NCBI GenBank assembly: GCA_947305745.1
Contig: CAMZEH010000002.1
Location: 62,001-126,000 of the forward strand
DNA: 64,000 nt
From: an uncultured Clostridia bacterium
GTDB taxonomy: Bacteria; Bacillota; Clostridia; Oscillospirales; Acutalibacteraceae
Reading direction: 5' to 3'
Part shown: piece by piece, positions 7,357 through 16,552 of the stretch
Numbering within the stretch: the first letter of the stretch is position 1
How the letters are laid out: each line of letters opens with the position of its first letter
Translations under genes and position numbers: made by a program
The notes under the pieces: model-generated
The model's database searches: none
What the model was told of the DNA's origin: nothing
Seen by the model: the letters and a program-made list of their open reading frames with translations, nothing else

Positions 7357-8100
7357 ATGAATGATTATATTAATCTAACCATGAATAACATTGATAAAGA
7401 GCATATTTGCTGTGCTATTGGCGACCCAAAACATCAAAAAGGTGTTTTTTGCAAGAAAGAATGGATTAAATCCAAACTAAAAGACGGACATGTTTTCAGA
7501 AAATTAAATGAAAGAGGCAAAGTGTTCATTGAATATGAACCACTAAACAATGCCTGGGCACCAATTAGCGGCGATAATTACATGTACATATATTGTCTAT
7601 GGGTTTCAGGCAAATTTAAAGGTAAAGGAATTGCCAAAGAATTGCTTGAATATGCAATAAACGACTCAAAAGAAAAAGGAATGAATGGTATTTGCGTTTT
7701 ATCTTCCAAGAAGAAAAAACCATTTCTCAGCGAAAAAAAGTTTTTCGAGCATTTTGAGTTTAAAATTGTTGACGAGATAAAAGATTATTACCTCTTAGCA
7801 CTTGATTTTAGTGGCAAAAGTACTCCCAAGTTCAATGAAAATGCCAGATTAATGAAAATAGAAAACAAAGAATTTACAATTTATTATAGTCCAAGCTGCC
7901 CGTTTGTCGAACATCAAGTTGACGAATTATCAAATTACGTAGAAAAAAATAATGTAAAAATTAATTTTATAAAAATAGATTCGCTTGAAAAAGCGAAAGA
8001 AGTGCCTTGCGTATTCAACAATTGGGCAAATTTTTATAAAGGCGAATTTATATCAAACACAATACTCAATTCAAAATCCTTTGAAAAATTGACTAAATGA
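7357..8100 (+). CDS. GNAT family N-acetyltransferase with YoaP-like C-terminal domain
   Basis: 247 residues. The first 150 or so form a GNAT acetyltransferase: MYIYCLWVSGKFKGKGIAKE is the acetyl-CoA pyrophosphate loop (Q/R-x-x-G-x-G/A type, here KFKGKGIA), followed by LLEYAINDSKEKGMNGI. The C-terminal part (IYYSPSCPFVEHQVDEL) resembles the thioredoxin-like tail of YoaP-type acetyltransferases. GGGGAG precedes the ATG. The substrate is unknown; YoaP relatives are often linked to resistance or small-molecule modification. It is the leftmost cargo gene of element 2. Confidence 0.75.
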   Translation: MNDYINLTMNNIDKEHICCAIGDPKHQKGVFCKKEWIKSKLKDGHVFRKLNERGKVFIEYEPLNNAWAPISGDNYMYIYCLWVSGKFKGKGIAKELLEYAINDSKEKGMNGICVLSSKKKKPFLSEKKFFEHFEFKIVDEIKDYYLLALDFSGKSTPKFNENARLMKIENKEFTIYYSPSCPFVEHQVDELSNYVEKNNVKINFIKIDSLEKAKEVPCVFNNWANFYKGEFISNTILNSKSFEKLTK

Positions 8101-8507
8101 ACTGTTATTATCAATACTTGCATGTATTTTTAAATATAATGCTTGTTTTTAGGTAAATATAAGTAACCAAAACACAAGTTAATCACAAAGCTAAGATAGG
8201 GGGATAATTTACATTAAACCCAGCGGATTAAGTAGCTGAAAATTTAAAAGTTACGCAGCGATAATCTAGGTGGAAATCTTTAAAACACGCTCTAAAAAGC
8301 TTCAGTATAATGAGCAAAAACAGACTCAAAATATCGAAGCTTTACTTTTTTACTATTTAAATTAATTATTAAAACCGGTATTTACGCACTTTTCGCAGAG
8401 CTTTAGAAATTTTGGAATTTAAAAAACATAAGTTCAAGCGATAAGCACTAAGCTTTTGCCACGTTCTTGCAGAGCTCTTAGATACCAAAATCAGCATATC
8501 TTATAGT
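8101..8507. other. Intergenic region, no gene seen
   Basis: About 400 bp of AT-rich DNA between convergent genes in element 2. I see no reading frame with a ribosome site, no RNA gene and no clear terminator. It may be residue from earlier insertions. Confidence 0.5.
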
Positions 8508-9185
8508 TTATATTTTCAAACTTCTTAAATATTCTTTTTGCCGAGCGGTTATTCTATAACTTTCTCTTGCTTTTTGAATTGTTTTGTTGTGAATCGGGGT
8601 ATCCAACTTTTTATTTTCAAGATATATTATTGTTTCTTCCCAATGCTTAGATAAAGCGGTTGCAAAAAACCAAGATATCATCATATTTACGTAGTATTCA
8701 TCGGATTTTATATTTGCCACTATTTCTAAATATTCAGGTTTAAAATCATCATCTAAAAAGTGTTTCATAAGCATTAATATTCCAAATCTGCAAACGTAAG
8801 TTTCTTTAGACGAAATCCAAATTTTGATTTTTTCGATAAGTTTTTCCTTATTATTTTTAAATACTTTAGGTGAAATCGTATCACACACAGCCCAGTTATC
8901 AATAAACGGGAGAAATTTTTCAAGCTCGTTTATGCACTCGTTATAATCTTTAATCTCAGAAATAAGCATTCCGTGAAGCAAATTTTCATCGTAGTATTTA
9001 TGCGGTAAACTACTTAAAAACAGCTTTGATTCTTCACTTTTAAAGCACTCTTTTGCAAGCTTTCGCATTTTTGGGACTCTAACTCCGATTATTTTTTCTC
9101 TCGGAATATGCGGAATTAACTTACCGTGAAAATCAGCGTATTTTTTATCTTGAAGCTCAAATAGTTTATCTAAAATTTTAAGCAT
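8508..9185 (-). CDS. DNA alkylation repair protein, AlkD-like
   Basis: 225-residue all-helical (HEAT-like) protein of the DNA alkylation repair family. Recognisable segments are IIGVRVPKMRKLAKE near the N-terminus, FIDNWAVCDTISPKVF in the middle and WISSKETYVCRFGILMLMKH. AlkD glycosylases remove bulky or cationic alkylated purines without base flipping. The conserved NWAxCD motif is present. It is the last gene of a three-gene minus-strand cassette with ICMT-like and TfoX-like genes (spacings about 20 bp), probably one transcript. Confidence 0.85.
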   Translation of the reverse strand: MLKILDKLFELQDKKYADFHGKLIPHIPREKIIGVRVPKMRKLAKECFKSEESKLFLSSLPHKYYDENLLHGMLISEIKDYNECINELEKFLPFIDNWAVCDTISPKVFKNNKEKLIEKIKIWISSKETYVCRFGILMLMKHFLDDDFKPEYLEIVANIKSDEYYVNMMISWFFATALSKHWEETIIYLENKKLDTPIHNKTIQKARESYRITARQKEYLRSLKI

Positions 9186-9204
9186 TTATACCTCCAAAAT
9201 TTAG

Positions 9205-9876
9205 TTACCATACAAAAGGAATTAATTTATATCTGACTTTTTTCTTATACTCCATATAACCCTCTAAATTTTTTTCAAGTACCATTTCTTCGTTTTTAAT
9301 TCTTTTTGCAATCAAGATAGGATAAGGTAAGAATATGAAAAAAGAAACAAACGAGCCTAAAATCAGCGGAATACTCAAAAACATTAAAACGCTCGCTGCA
9401 TACATTGGGTGCCTAACTATTCCATAAAGCCCTGTGTCTATTACTTTTTGGCCTTCTTCTACTTTGATAGTCCGAGAAAGATATGCGTTTTCTCTTAAAA
9501 CTTCGCCATAAAGTGCATATCCCAAAAGAAACAAAGCCGAAGATATAATTACTGCTGAGTTTGGAATTTTACTCCAATTATACCTATAATCCAAACCCGC
9601 AGCAATAAAACCCAGCAAAAACATTACTCCACTAAGTACCACAACCCATTTTTGATCTGACTGTTTTTCTTTGAAATCCAGTCTTTCTTTTAATAATTTC
9701 GGATTTTTCACTATTAAAATAATTCCGGCAATAAACATCGGAATAAATAAAATTGCCATAAGTAGCCGGCCGTTTGGGTAATCAAGCGAACCTGCAGGAA
9801 TGAATATCAAAAGCCCAGTGATTAATACTCCGAGAAAAAATTTCATCATAGCTTCGAAAAATAATTTTTTATTCAT
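9205..9876 (-). CDS. Isoprenylcysteine carboxyl methyltransferase (ICMT)-like membrane protein
   Basis: 223-residue integral membrane protein with about five hydrophobic segments. The C-terminal half has LYGIVRHPMYAASVLMFL and later RIKNEEMVLEKNLEGYMEYK, the RHPxY and E-E pattern of the ICMT/phospholipid methyltransferase family that binds S-adenosylmethionine. In bacteria the substrates are mostly unknown and may be lipids or small molecules. It is flanked by the TfoX-like gene (16 bp upstream) and the AlkD-like gene (20 bp downstream). Confidence 0.8.
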   Translation of the reverse strand: MNKKLFFEAMMKFFLGVLITGLLIFIPAGSLDYPNGRLLMAILFIPMFIAGIILIVKNPKLLKERLDFKEKQSDQKWVVVLSGVMFLLGFIAAGLDYRYNWSKIPNSAVIISSALFLLGYALYGEVLRENAYLSRTIKVEEGQKVIDTGLYGIVRHPMYAASVLMFLSIPLILGSFVSFFIFLPYPILIAKRIKNEEMVLEKNLEGYMEYKKKVRYKLIPFVW

Positions 9877-9891
9877 ACTTCACTCCGACTT

Positions 9892-10194
9892 TTACTTTTT
9901 GCTTTTTTGAAGTCCTTTGCAAGTTTCGGCAACAATTTCTTTTAGAAGTTCTTTGTTATCAACATCCTCTACAAAGTACATAGGTTTTGCCCCTTCGTAA
10001 GGAAACTGCTTTTCCATGCCGTATTTTTCATTATTGGAAACTATTTTTACAAGTAATCTATCATCGTAAATTCCGCCAAATAAAACTCCTTGATAGTAAA
10101 GCAAATATTCACCCATCATTGCTCTGCAAGTTATATCATCAAGTAAATTTAGCTGCTCAAGTATAAAATCTTTATATTCTTTAGATGTTGACAT
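9892..10194 (-). CDS. TfoX/Sxy N-terminal domain protein
   Basis: About 100 residues starting MSTSKEYKDFILEQL, with the core RAMMGEYLLYYQGVLFGGIY and KPMYFVEDVDNKELL typical of TfoX N-terminal-domain proteins. The start at 10194 is preceded by GAGGAGA (10201-10207); the longer frame to 10212 covers that site and is less likely. Stand-alone domains of this type are common in Firmicutes and have no established function; the name comes from the competence regulator TfoX of Gammaproteobacteria. It is probably the first gene of the cassette with ICMT-like and AlkD-like genes. Confidence 0.8.
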   Translation of the reverse strand: MSTSKEYKDFILEQLNLLDDITCRAMMGEYLLYYQGVLFGGIYDDRLLVKIVSNNEKYGMEKQFPYEGAKPMYFVEDVDNKELLKEIVAETCKGLQKSKK

Positions 10195-10272
10195 AGTTAA
10201 TCTCCTCTGCAAATCGTTCCGTATTTATTAATTTAATTATACTATTTAAAATTTTAATGTACTCTTGAAAAC

Positions 10273-10286
10273 GAAACGTACGTTTC
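10273..10286. promoter_or_regulatory. 14-bp perfect palindrome upstream of the TfoX-like cassette
   Basis: GAAACGTACGTTTC is a perfect palindrome about 80 bp before the start of the minus-strand cassette. It may be an operator for a dimeric repressor; which protein binds it is unknown. Confidence 0.4.
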
Positions 10287-10355
10287 TTATGTATATATCT
10301 TTGTTTTTCTACCATAAATAGTTTTTACCCATATATAGCATATATTTTTACTTTT

Positions 10356-10564
10356 TTATAAGTCTTTTACAGCATTTGCCATTTCATCTACAGATTGAAA
10401 ACGTTCTTCACAATTTACCGCCAAACCCTTACTTACAAATTTACGTAAGTTTATACTTTTAGTATTTGAAGTGCTAGTTTTACCGGACATTACGAAGTAT
10501 ATTAACCTTGTTAAAGCATATGTTTCGTGTACAGTTTCGTAATTCAATCTTGCTGAAACAAATT
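10356..10564 (-). pseudogene. C-terminal fragment of a serine/threonine protein kinase
   Basis: The frame reads VSARLNYETVHETYALTRLI, then YFVMSGKTSTS and ERFQSVDEMANAVKDL, which resembles the end of a Hanks-type kinase domain (last helices and the RFQSVDE motif). No ATP-binding or catalytic loop is present, and the frame is cut at its 5' side near 10565 where unrelated sequence on the other strand begins. It is a remnant and is probably not expressed. Confidence 0.6.
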
Positions 10565-10759
10565 CAAGATGAATCGCTTGAGGGAATTATTCGATTTTAT
10601 TCAACGCAGCCCAAACAGGTATTCATTTCTCTGGACAAGGAGGAGTCATTTACACCCACAACACAAACGATGCTTAAGACATCTACTGTACTTCGCCTAT
10701 ATCCTGGCGGTGGTGAGTTGTTTGGTAAATCTTGGAATGAAGAAAGCGAGGAAAAATAA
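10550..10759 (+). pseudogene. C-terminal fragment resembling a DUF2326 protein
   Basis: The segment LKQIQDESLEGIIRFY through VFISLDKEESFTP to LRLYPGGGELFGKSW resembles the end of DUF2326-type proteins, large ATPase-like proteins found in mobile islands. The N-terminal bulk is absent. The break at about 10550 coincides with the truncated kinase on the opposite strand, marking a junction between two pieces of DNA. The stop (10757-10759) directly abuts the next start, so it was originally the upstream gene of the HTH protein. The family call rests on memory of the motif. Confidence 0.5.
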
Positions 10760-10984
10760 TTGGCTAGAACAATTAGCTACAACAAATTGTGGAAGCTCCT
10801 AATTGATAAGGGGTGGACGAAATCTGAGCTGGGTAAGCATGCCAATATCAGCCCAGCCTCGATTGCAAAACTGGGCAAAGGAAAAAACATCACGACCGAT
10901 GTTTTACTCAGAATCTGTGATGCACTTGATTGTGACATTGAGGATATACTGGAAACCGTGAGGATAGATGATGGGATTGGATAG
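10760..10984 (+). CDS. Small XRE-family helix-turn-helix regulator
   Basis: 74-residue Cro/C1-type DNA-binding protein, starting with TTG directly after the previous stop. The HTH is visible in LLIDKGWTKSELGKHANISP and ASIAKLGKGKNITTDVLLRI, followed by CDALDCDIEDILETV, a YozG-like ending. The start is fixed by GCGAGGAAA just upstream. It may regulate the adjacent restriction-modification genes or be left over from the DUF2326-type locus to which it is coupled. A terminator follows at 11092-11130. Confidence 0.8.
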   Translation: MARTISYNKLWKLLIDKGWTKSELGKHANISPASIAKLGKGKNITTDVLLRICDALDCDIEDILETVRIDDGIG

Positions 10985-11091
10985 TACCATCTAATTGCAA
11001 AATATTGGACACTTTAATTGAAAGTGTTCTAAGCCCTCTTAACTAATTTTCTAAAATGCTTTTGCACTTTCGGATTTTAGTACAAATATAG

Positions 11092-11131
11092 GACATAGGC
11101 TAGCCACGAAAGCGAGCCTATGTCTTATTTT
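11092..11131 (+). terminator. Rho-independent terminator
   Basis: A perfect 10-bp stem (GACATAGGCT / AGCCTATGTC) with a 13-base loop followed by TTATTTTAT. It separates the HTH gene from the methyltransferase promoter. Confidence 0.8.
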
Positions 11132-11202
11132 ATATCTTGAGAAAAACTGGAATGCAACAAAAAGACGATGCGTTAATATTTTCATGAGAAATCTATTTGA
11201 AC

Positions 11203-11231
11203 TTGAAAAATAAGGCGCCATTTGTTATAAT
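11203..11231 (+). promoter_or_regulatory. Strong sigma-A promoter of the methyltransferase gene
   Basis: TTGAAA (11203-11208), a 17-base spacer and TATAAT (11226-11231), close to consensus. Transcription would begin near 11238, only a few bases before the AGGAGG (11240-11245) used by the ATG at 11252. Confidence 0.8.
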
Positions 11232-11251
11232 TAATGGTCAGGAGGCATGTT

Positions 11252-14146
11252 ATGGAATTAATTAAAATACTGAATTACCAGGGAAATAAAGCTTCATTGA
11301 TGCCCTTTATCAGTGAAAATATTCGCAAGTACATTTCTCCTGGAGAAAATATATGCGATTTATTTGCTGGTTCAGGGAGCGTTGGCGCCTACCTTAAAGG
11401 CAGCTACTCTGTAGTTGCAAATGATGCTGAGTTATACTCATCTATCATCTCTTCTTCTTTGTTAAACACACCTTCAACCAGTTCACTACTAAATGCTAAG
11501 GAAGCTTTTTTTAAAGGATATAAAACAAATTTCCGAATGTTACTTTCAAGTCATGAAGAGGCTGTTGCAAAGGAAAGAAATCTTCTTGTATCCGATTCTA
11601 CAAATGGGTTAATTTCTTTATACGAGAGTTTCCCAACAATATGGAACGGATTAGATGAACTGATTAATTATAAACAGCTTGGTAAAGATAATCAATACAA
11701 TTTGTTCTTGTATTATTACTCGGGTAGTTATTTTGGGATCGAACAGTCTGTTCAAATTGATTCTATTATAAAAACGATTCATGAAGTGGACAGTGTCGAA
11801 ACTCAGAATGTATTACTGAGCTGCTTGTTTTATGCTATGAACGAAACAGTTTTTTCAAAAGATGGCCATATGGCACAGCCGTTGAACATCGAAAAAAATA
11901 GCACTCGTCATCTTAAGCAAAGAAAAAGAAATGTTATTGCGTACTTTGAATCTAAATTAGATGAGTTCATTAAAAAAAGCCCTGAGTCTGAACCTATTGA
12001 AAAAAGCAAAGTATTTAATCAAGACATGTCCGCTCTCCTCAAAAACTCAGAGTTTAACCAACAACGAATCAAGTTAATATATGCTGACCCTCCATATACT
12101 GACATGCAGTATTCTAGGTACTACCATCTGTTAAATGTCGCTGCTAAATATGATTACCCGGAGCCAACTATCTCGAGAGGTAAGTTTACTAAAGGACTTT
12201 ACACCGAGGGGCGTAATCAATCTGACTTGAGTAAAAAAAGTACCGCAAAAGGACGTTTGGAAGAACTGTTTAATTATTGTCACGAAAACGGCGTAGTGCT
12301 CGCTTTAAGTTATGCTTATCCTAAAGATGAATCAAACCAAAAGACCGATAGATATACTGTTTCTATTGAGGAATTGGTAGATATTGCGAAACGTGTATTC
12401 GGCAATAAGAGAGTGCAAATTGAGCTTAAAGACTATCAGCACGCGAACAATAGAAATAGCTCAGCTAAAGAAGTATTTGAGTACTTAATACTTTGCGGAC
12501 AAGAGGTTCATAAATCACAATATGACTTGATTGAATTAAAAAATGAAATCAAGAGTCTCACCCCCACCTCAAAGAATCCGGTATACAATACCCATTTATA
12601 TTGGTCGCAAAAGTCTTTTAATGTAATCGACTCTTTAATAAGCCATCTTTCATCTGAAAACGATATAGTTTTCGATCCATTTATGGGTTCTGGCGTAACA
12701 GTACTAGAAGCGGTGCAGGGCAACATGAATCGAATTGGAATAGGGTGTGATGTAAATGAGATGTCAAAATTCATCACAAGTAATATTCTAACTGATATAC
12801 CTCATTCAGATTTAAATCAATTATTTTCAAATCTAGAGAATAAACTAAATGATTTATCGCATTACTACGAAACCAAATGTGACAACTGTGGCGGAATTGG
12901 AATTACTTCAAAAGTTGTATTTGACAAACCAGAACGAACGACAAATAGTTTTTCCATAAAAGCTATCTCTTACACTTGCCCGAATTGCAAAAAAAGAGTT
13001 AAAGAACCTGATGAAGATGATTATTCTAAATTCAGCACCGTTGAAAACGATCGATTTGTTCCAAATGTTCAACTGATACAGAATAGTAAAATTGCTGTCG
13101 GAGCTTCCGATAGAATTAGCGATATTTTTACTCCACGAAATTTCTCTGTGTTAAACGAAATTGTGGAATATATTCAGGCTACTGATAGGGACGAGGATAG
13201 AAATGTATTAAACTATCTGCTTATGTCTATGCTGCATCTTGCAAAAATCACTGATACTCATTCTAATTCGCAATGGCCACTATGGATTCCGAAAAGCAAT
13301 TGTGTAGAAAAAAATATCATAGATTTATTGCGGCGTCGTATTAAGAATTTGGTACAAGCTAAAAAATATATTACTCAACACTATGCAAAGGGTAAATTGG
13401 CTTCGAATTACTCAGAACTTAACGCGAATGATGCTTTGGTATTAACCAAAGGAAGTCAGTACATTACAAATGATGATATCCCAGATGATTCAGTTTCCTT
13501 AATAATTACTGATCCACCATATATGGACCAAGTGCTCTACTCTGAATATATGCAACTTTACAAACCTTTTATTGGTGTTGGTTTTAACTTACATGATGAA
13601 ATCATTGTATCTTCCGCCCCGGAAAGAAACAAAGGTAAAGATGAGTACTTCACCCTTTTATATGAAGTATTTGAGATGTGTAAAAGGAAATTGAAGGAAA
13701 ACAATATTATGTGTCTTTTCTTTCATGATAGTAACCTTGATGTATGGGTAAAGCTCCTACAGATTCTTGAAAGCAACGGATTTAAGTTCATTTCCCAAGA
13801 ACACATTAAGAAGTCTAAGACGGTTAAAAACATCCTAAGCCCTAAAAAATCGCTAAGTGGTGATGCTGTACTTTTCTTTGAAAATACTCGTCAAGCGCTT
13901 CCCAAACCGATTACTACCACCTCCGTTGAAGATATTAAAGATTCAGTAGTTATGTTAGCAAAAAAACTTCTCGAAAAACACGGAGATTTAAGCACACCGG
14001 AACTCTATGACTTGGGCATCATGGAAATGCTGATTGAAAACGGTTGGCTAGAGCAACTATCTAAAAAATATAAATCCCTAGTTGAAATTTTCGAAGAACA
14101 TTTCATTTGGAAAAAAGACTCAGCAAAATGGCACCTTCAAGCTTAG
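11252..14146 (+). CDS. DNA methyltransferase with two methylase modules
   Basis: 964 residues from the ATG at 11252, six bases after AGGAGG. The first module has NICDLFAGSGSVGAYLKG (SAM-binding FxGxG) and YADPPYTDMQYSRYYHLL (catalytic DPPY), like adenine methylases. The second has DIVFDPFMGSGVTVLEAVQG and LIITDPPYMDQVLYSEYM, a beta-class arrangement. Between them is a zinc-ribbon-like segment with two CxxC pairs (CDNCGG, CPNCKK). It probably methylates adenine or cytosine-N4 to protect host DNA. It faces the methylase-nuclease gene tail to tail 18 bp away. The two DPPY modules in one chain may each modify one strand of an asymmetric site; this is an inference. Confidence 0.85.
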   Translation: MELIKILNYQGNKASLMPFISENIRKYISPGENICDLFAGSGSVGAYLKGSYSVVANDAELYSSIISSSLLNTPSTSSLLNAKEAFFKGYKTNFRMLLSSHEEAVAKERNLLVSDSTNGLISLYESFPTIWNGLDELINYKQLGKDNQYNLFLYYYSGSYFGIEQSVQIDSIIKTIHEVDSVETQNVLLSCLFYAMNETVFSKDGHMAQPLNIEKNSTRHLKQRKRNVIAYFESKLDEFIKKSPESEPIEKSKVFNQDMSALLKNSEFNQQRIKLIYADPPYTDMQYSRYYHLLNVAAKYDYPEPTISRGKFTKGLYTEGRNQSDLSKKSTAKGRLEELFNYCHENGVVLALSYAYPKDESNQKTDRYTVSIEELVDIAKRVFGNKRVQIELKDYQHANNRNSSAKEVFEYLILCGQEVHKSQYDLIELKNEIKSLTPTSKNPVYNTHLYWSQKSFNVIDSLISHLSSENDIVFDPFMGSGVTVLEAVQGNMNRIGIGCDVNEMSKFITSNILTDIPHSDLNQLFSNLENKLNDLSHYYETKCDNCGGIGITSKVVFDKPERTTNSFSIKAISYTCPNCKKRVKEPDEDDYSKFSTVENDRFVPNVQLIQNSKIAVGASDRISDIFTPRNFSVLNEIVEYIQATDRDEDRNVLNYLLMSMLHLAKITDTHSNSQWPLWIPKSNCVEKNIIDLLRRRIKNLVQAKKYITQHYAKGKLASNYSELNANDALVLTKGSQYITNDDIPDDSVSLIITDPPYMDQVLYSEYMQLYKPFIGVGFNLHDEIIVSSAPERNKGKDEYFTLLYEVFEMCKRKLKENNIMCLFFHDSNLDVWVKLLQILESNGFKFISQEHIKKSKTVKNILSPKKSLSGDAVLFFENTRQALPKPITTTSVEDIKDSVVMLAKKLLEKHGDLSTPELYDLGIMEMLIENGWLEQLSKKYKSLVEIFEEHFIWKKDSAKWHLQA

Positions 14147-14159
14147 AAGGCGCCATTTT
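14125..14159. terminator. Bidirectional terminator between convergent R-M genes
   Basis: AAAATGGCACCTTC pairs with GAAGGCGCCATTTT around the stop codon of the plus-strand methylase, with T/A runs on both sides. It ends both convergent transcripts. Confidence 0.75.
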
Positions 14160-14164
14160 TTATT

Positions 14165-16552
14165 TTATTTCAAATTGGAGTTGTAGTACTTGCCAGGGAA
14201 ATATCGATTCAACTTAATCAACAGCTCTTTGCCGTCTACAAGCTCTACATTTTGGAGTTTTGCCACTTTCTTCGCATCCTTAGTGTAATCAGATGTAGTA
14301 TAGCAAGCAATCTTGTTAGCACCAAGACGTTCACGCTCTGAAACTAAGCGTTGGATTGGGGTTGCATCAACTTTGTTTACCCACCGCTTACACTGCACAA
14401 GCCATATCTCACTTGTATTACCGTTAAACCATTTCGCAACGATGTCCACACCCATATCTCCGCTACCGCCTTTTCGATGAACATCAGCATAGTTTTCGTG
14501 TTCCAACAATGACTTACAAAGATCTTCGAAGTCATAAGCATCCATTGTCGCCACATCAATTGCATCAGCATTAAAATCTTTTGGAAGTTGCTTTTTAACG
14601 TAGTATTTACCGTCAGGACTTTTATCAGTCTTGTCTCTAACCAACCTATTGATTCCTTCAATATTATCATCATCATTTAGCAAATCATATAAAGTCCGGT
14701 TATTACCATCAGATAACTCATCTATCAACTCAACATACAGGTCTTCCAGAACGAATTTCCCTTTTTGTTTCAGTAATTTATCAACGTAAAAAGGGACTAA
14801 GTCGTATAATTTTTTGAATAAGGTATCTTCATCTTCTTGGTCCAAATAGAGTCTCGTCTTATCCAATTGAATATCCTGGCCATCTACGTAAAAATTATTC
14901 TTGATTACTTCAACTATCAGATGTTGAATTGTATCATCAAAATGCACACCTTTTTGGGTTAGCTCTTTTTTTGCATTAGAAACCGCTGCAGTCATGGTAT
15001 AAGGGGCATCCTTAACTTTCTTCAACGCCCGATATATATCATCAACTAATTTGCTTTCATAGTTTTCGTCGCCAATGTACAAATAGCGCTTGGATTCTGG
15101 AAGTTTCTCAAAACCAATGACTACCTCATTGATGAGAGTATTTTTATATGCAGATTGTTTGCGCAATGTAGGATCGCTCTTCTCTACACCCACACGGAAA
15201 GTATATTCAAAACCGTTTTTTCGTGCATAATCAACAACACGGGCAAAAACGTTAAAATACTTCATCTTTCCTAATTTCGTAAAAATTACCACTGGTGATC
15301 CAACTTTCAAGTGTTCAGAAAAAGTCTTAAACATCTTATCAATGTCATGATAATAATGGTCTAAATCTTTCTCTTTTCTAGCAACTGCATTAGTTACCAC
15401 CATTTCACTTTCCAACATCTTCTCTGTCAGCATAAAATGCTCACGGTCATCATCAAAATGATTCAGCCAGATTCTAAACATTTGATTTCTTTCCAAATAC
15501 GGCACCTGGTCAGTATATGGGAAGTCAGTAACGATTGCATCAAACATCAAGCCTTCGTGATTCTTCAAGTACTCATAATAGTCGGCATTAACAACTTTAT
15601 AAGTGCTACCTTTATCGAAATGATCTGTTAAAATGCTTTTGTATTCCGTTTGAAACGTAACAAACTTTTTATAACGTGACTCAAATAAAAACCAAACATT
15701 CATGTCTTGCGCCTTTTCATGAACAACATGATATAGAATATCCGTAGAGCTACCATACATGGCAATACGGGCAAGACTGAGTGATGCAACTAAAACTTGT
15801 TGTAAAAATTCTTTTTCTTTCGAAGTTGGTAATTTTGAAATTTCACTCTGAATCATTAATAGTGCAACTTTATTTCGGTGCGAGAAAATTTCTCCATACT
15901 TATCGGCACCAGTCGATTTTGTGATATTAATACGACTGTTTTCATAATATGTATCATCAGGGAAACCGCTAGCATCCATTTTCTCAACTTCTTGAAGTTT
16001 ATTCCAATCCACTTCATCAAATCTCTTAGAACTATTGCCTTTGGAAGATTTCTTCATCAAGATAACATTGCGCCCGTTTTTAATTTCTCGGTTTTCCTCA
16101 GGATGAAAGTAACCATCCTTCCCATTTTTACGATCAAACAATACCTTCTTAATATAATTTGTTTCACCATCGCATTCTGTCTCATATAAAGACATCACTC
16201 GGTCTTTGACAGAATCTTCTATTTGTTTAAAAAGCTTCTTCAATTCCTTAGAATCTACTTTTTCAAACAGAGTCTTATCCACGGAGTATGTGTAGTTATC
16301 TAATTCAATTCCGAAGAACTTGCGTTGAGCGTTTTGCGATGCGATTAAAGTCATTCCGCTACCCAAAAATGGATCTAATATAATGGAATCACTACCAGTC
16401 AAAGCCAATATTACACGTTCCAGAAGCTCAGGTGATTTACGACCCTTGAAGGTGTACGTTTCTTTTACCAACCGAGGAACCAAGTTTTTTGCATCTGCTA
16501 ATGCGTGATTGACCTTGTTTCGAGTCCCTTGTGTTTCAATTTTCTTCTTCAT
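14165..16552 (-). CDS. Methyltransferase fused to an Mrr-like endonuclease domain
   Basis: 795 residues. The N-terminal part is a DNA methylase (SIILDPFLGSGMTLIASQNA, the SAM site; MFDAIVTDFPYTDQVPYLER, a catalytic variant DFPY instead of DPPY). The C-terminal 130 residues are an Mrr-type restriction nuclease: DAYDFEDLCKSLLEHE, GGSGDMGVDIVAKWF and EIWLVQCKRWVNKV, giving the D...QxK catalytic core, then ACYTTSDYTKDA. It is probably the cutting partner of the convergent two-module methylase. Its first bases overlap the end of the upstream HTH gene by four bases. The DFPY change may reduce methylation. Confidence 0.82.
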   Translation of the reverse strand: MKKKIETQGTRNKVNHALADAKNLVPRLVKETYTFKGRKSPELLERVILALTGSDSIILDPFLGSGMTLIASQNAQRKFFGIELDNYTYSVDKTLFEKVDSKELKKLFKQIEDSVKDRVMSLYETECDGETNYIKKVLFDRKNGKDGYFHPEENREIKNGRNVILMKKSSKGNSSKRFDEVDWNKLQEVEKMDASGFPDDTYYENSRINITKSTGADKYGEIFSHRNKVALLMIQSEISKLPTSKEKEFLQQVLVASLSLARIAMYGSSTDILYHVVHEKAQDMNVWFLFESRYKKFVTFQTEYKSILTDHFDKGSTYKVVNADYYEYLKNHEGLMFDAIVTDFPYTDQVPYLERNQMFRIWLNHFDDDREHFMLTEKMLESEMVVTNAVARKEKDLDHYYHDIDKMFKTFSEHLKVGSPVVIFTKLGKMKYFNVFARVVDYARKNGFEYTFRVGVEKSDPTLRKQSAYKNTLINEVVIGFEKLPESKRYLYIGDENYESKLVDDIYRALKKVKDAPYTMTAAVSNAKKELTQKGVHFDDTIQHLIVEVIKNNFYVDGQDIQLDKTRLYLDQEDEDTLFKKLYDLVPFYVDKLLKQKGKFVLEDLYVELIDELSDGNNRTLYDLLNDDDNIEGINRLVRDKTDKSPDGKYYVKKQLPKDFNADAIDVATMDAYDFEDLCKSLLEHENYADVHRKGGSGDMGVDIVAKWFNGNTSEIWLVQCKRWVNKVDATPIQRLVSERERLGANKIACYTTSDYTKDAKKVAKLQNVELVDGKELLIKLNRYFPGKYYNSNLK

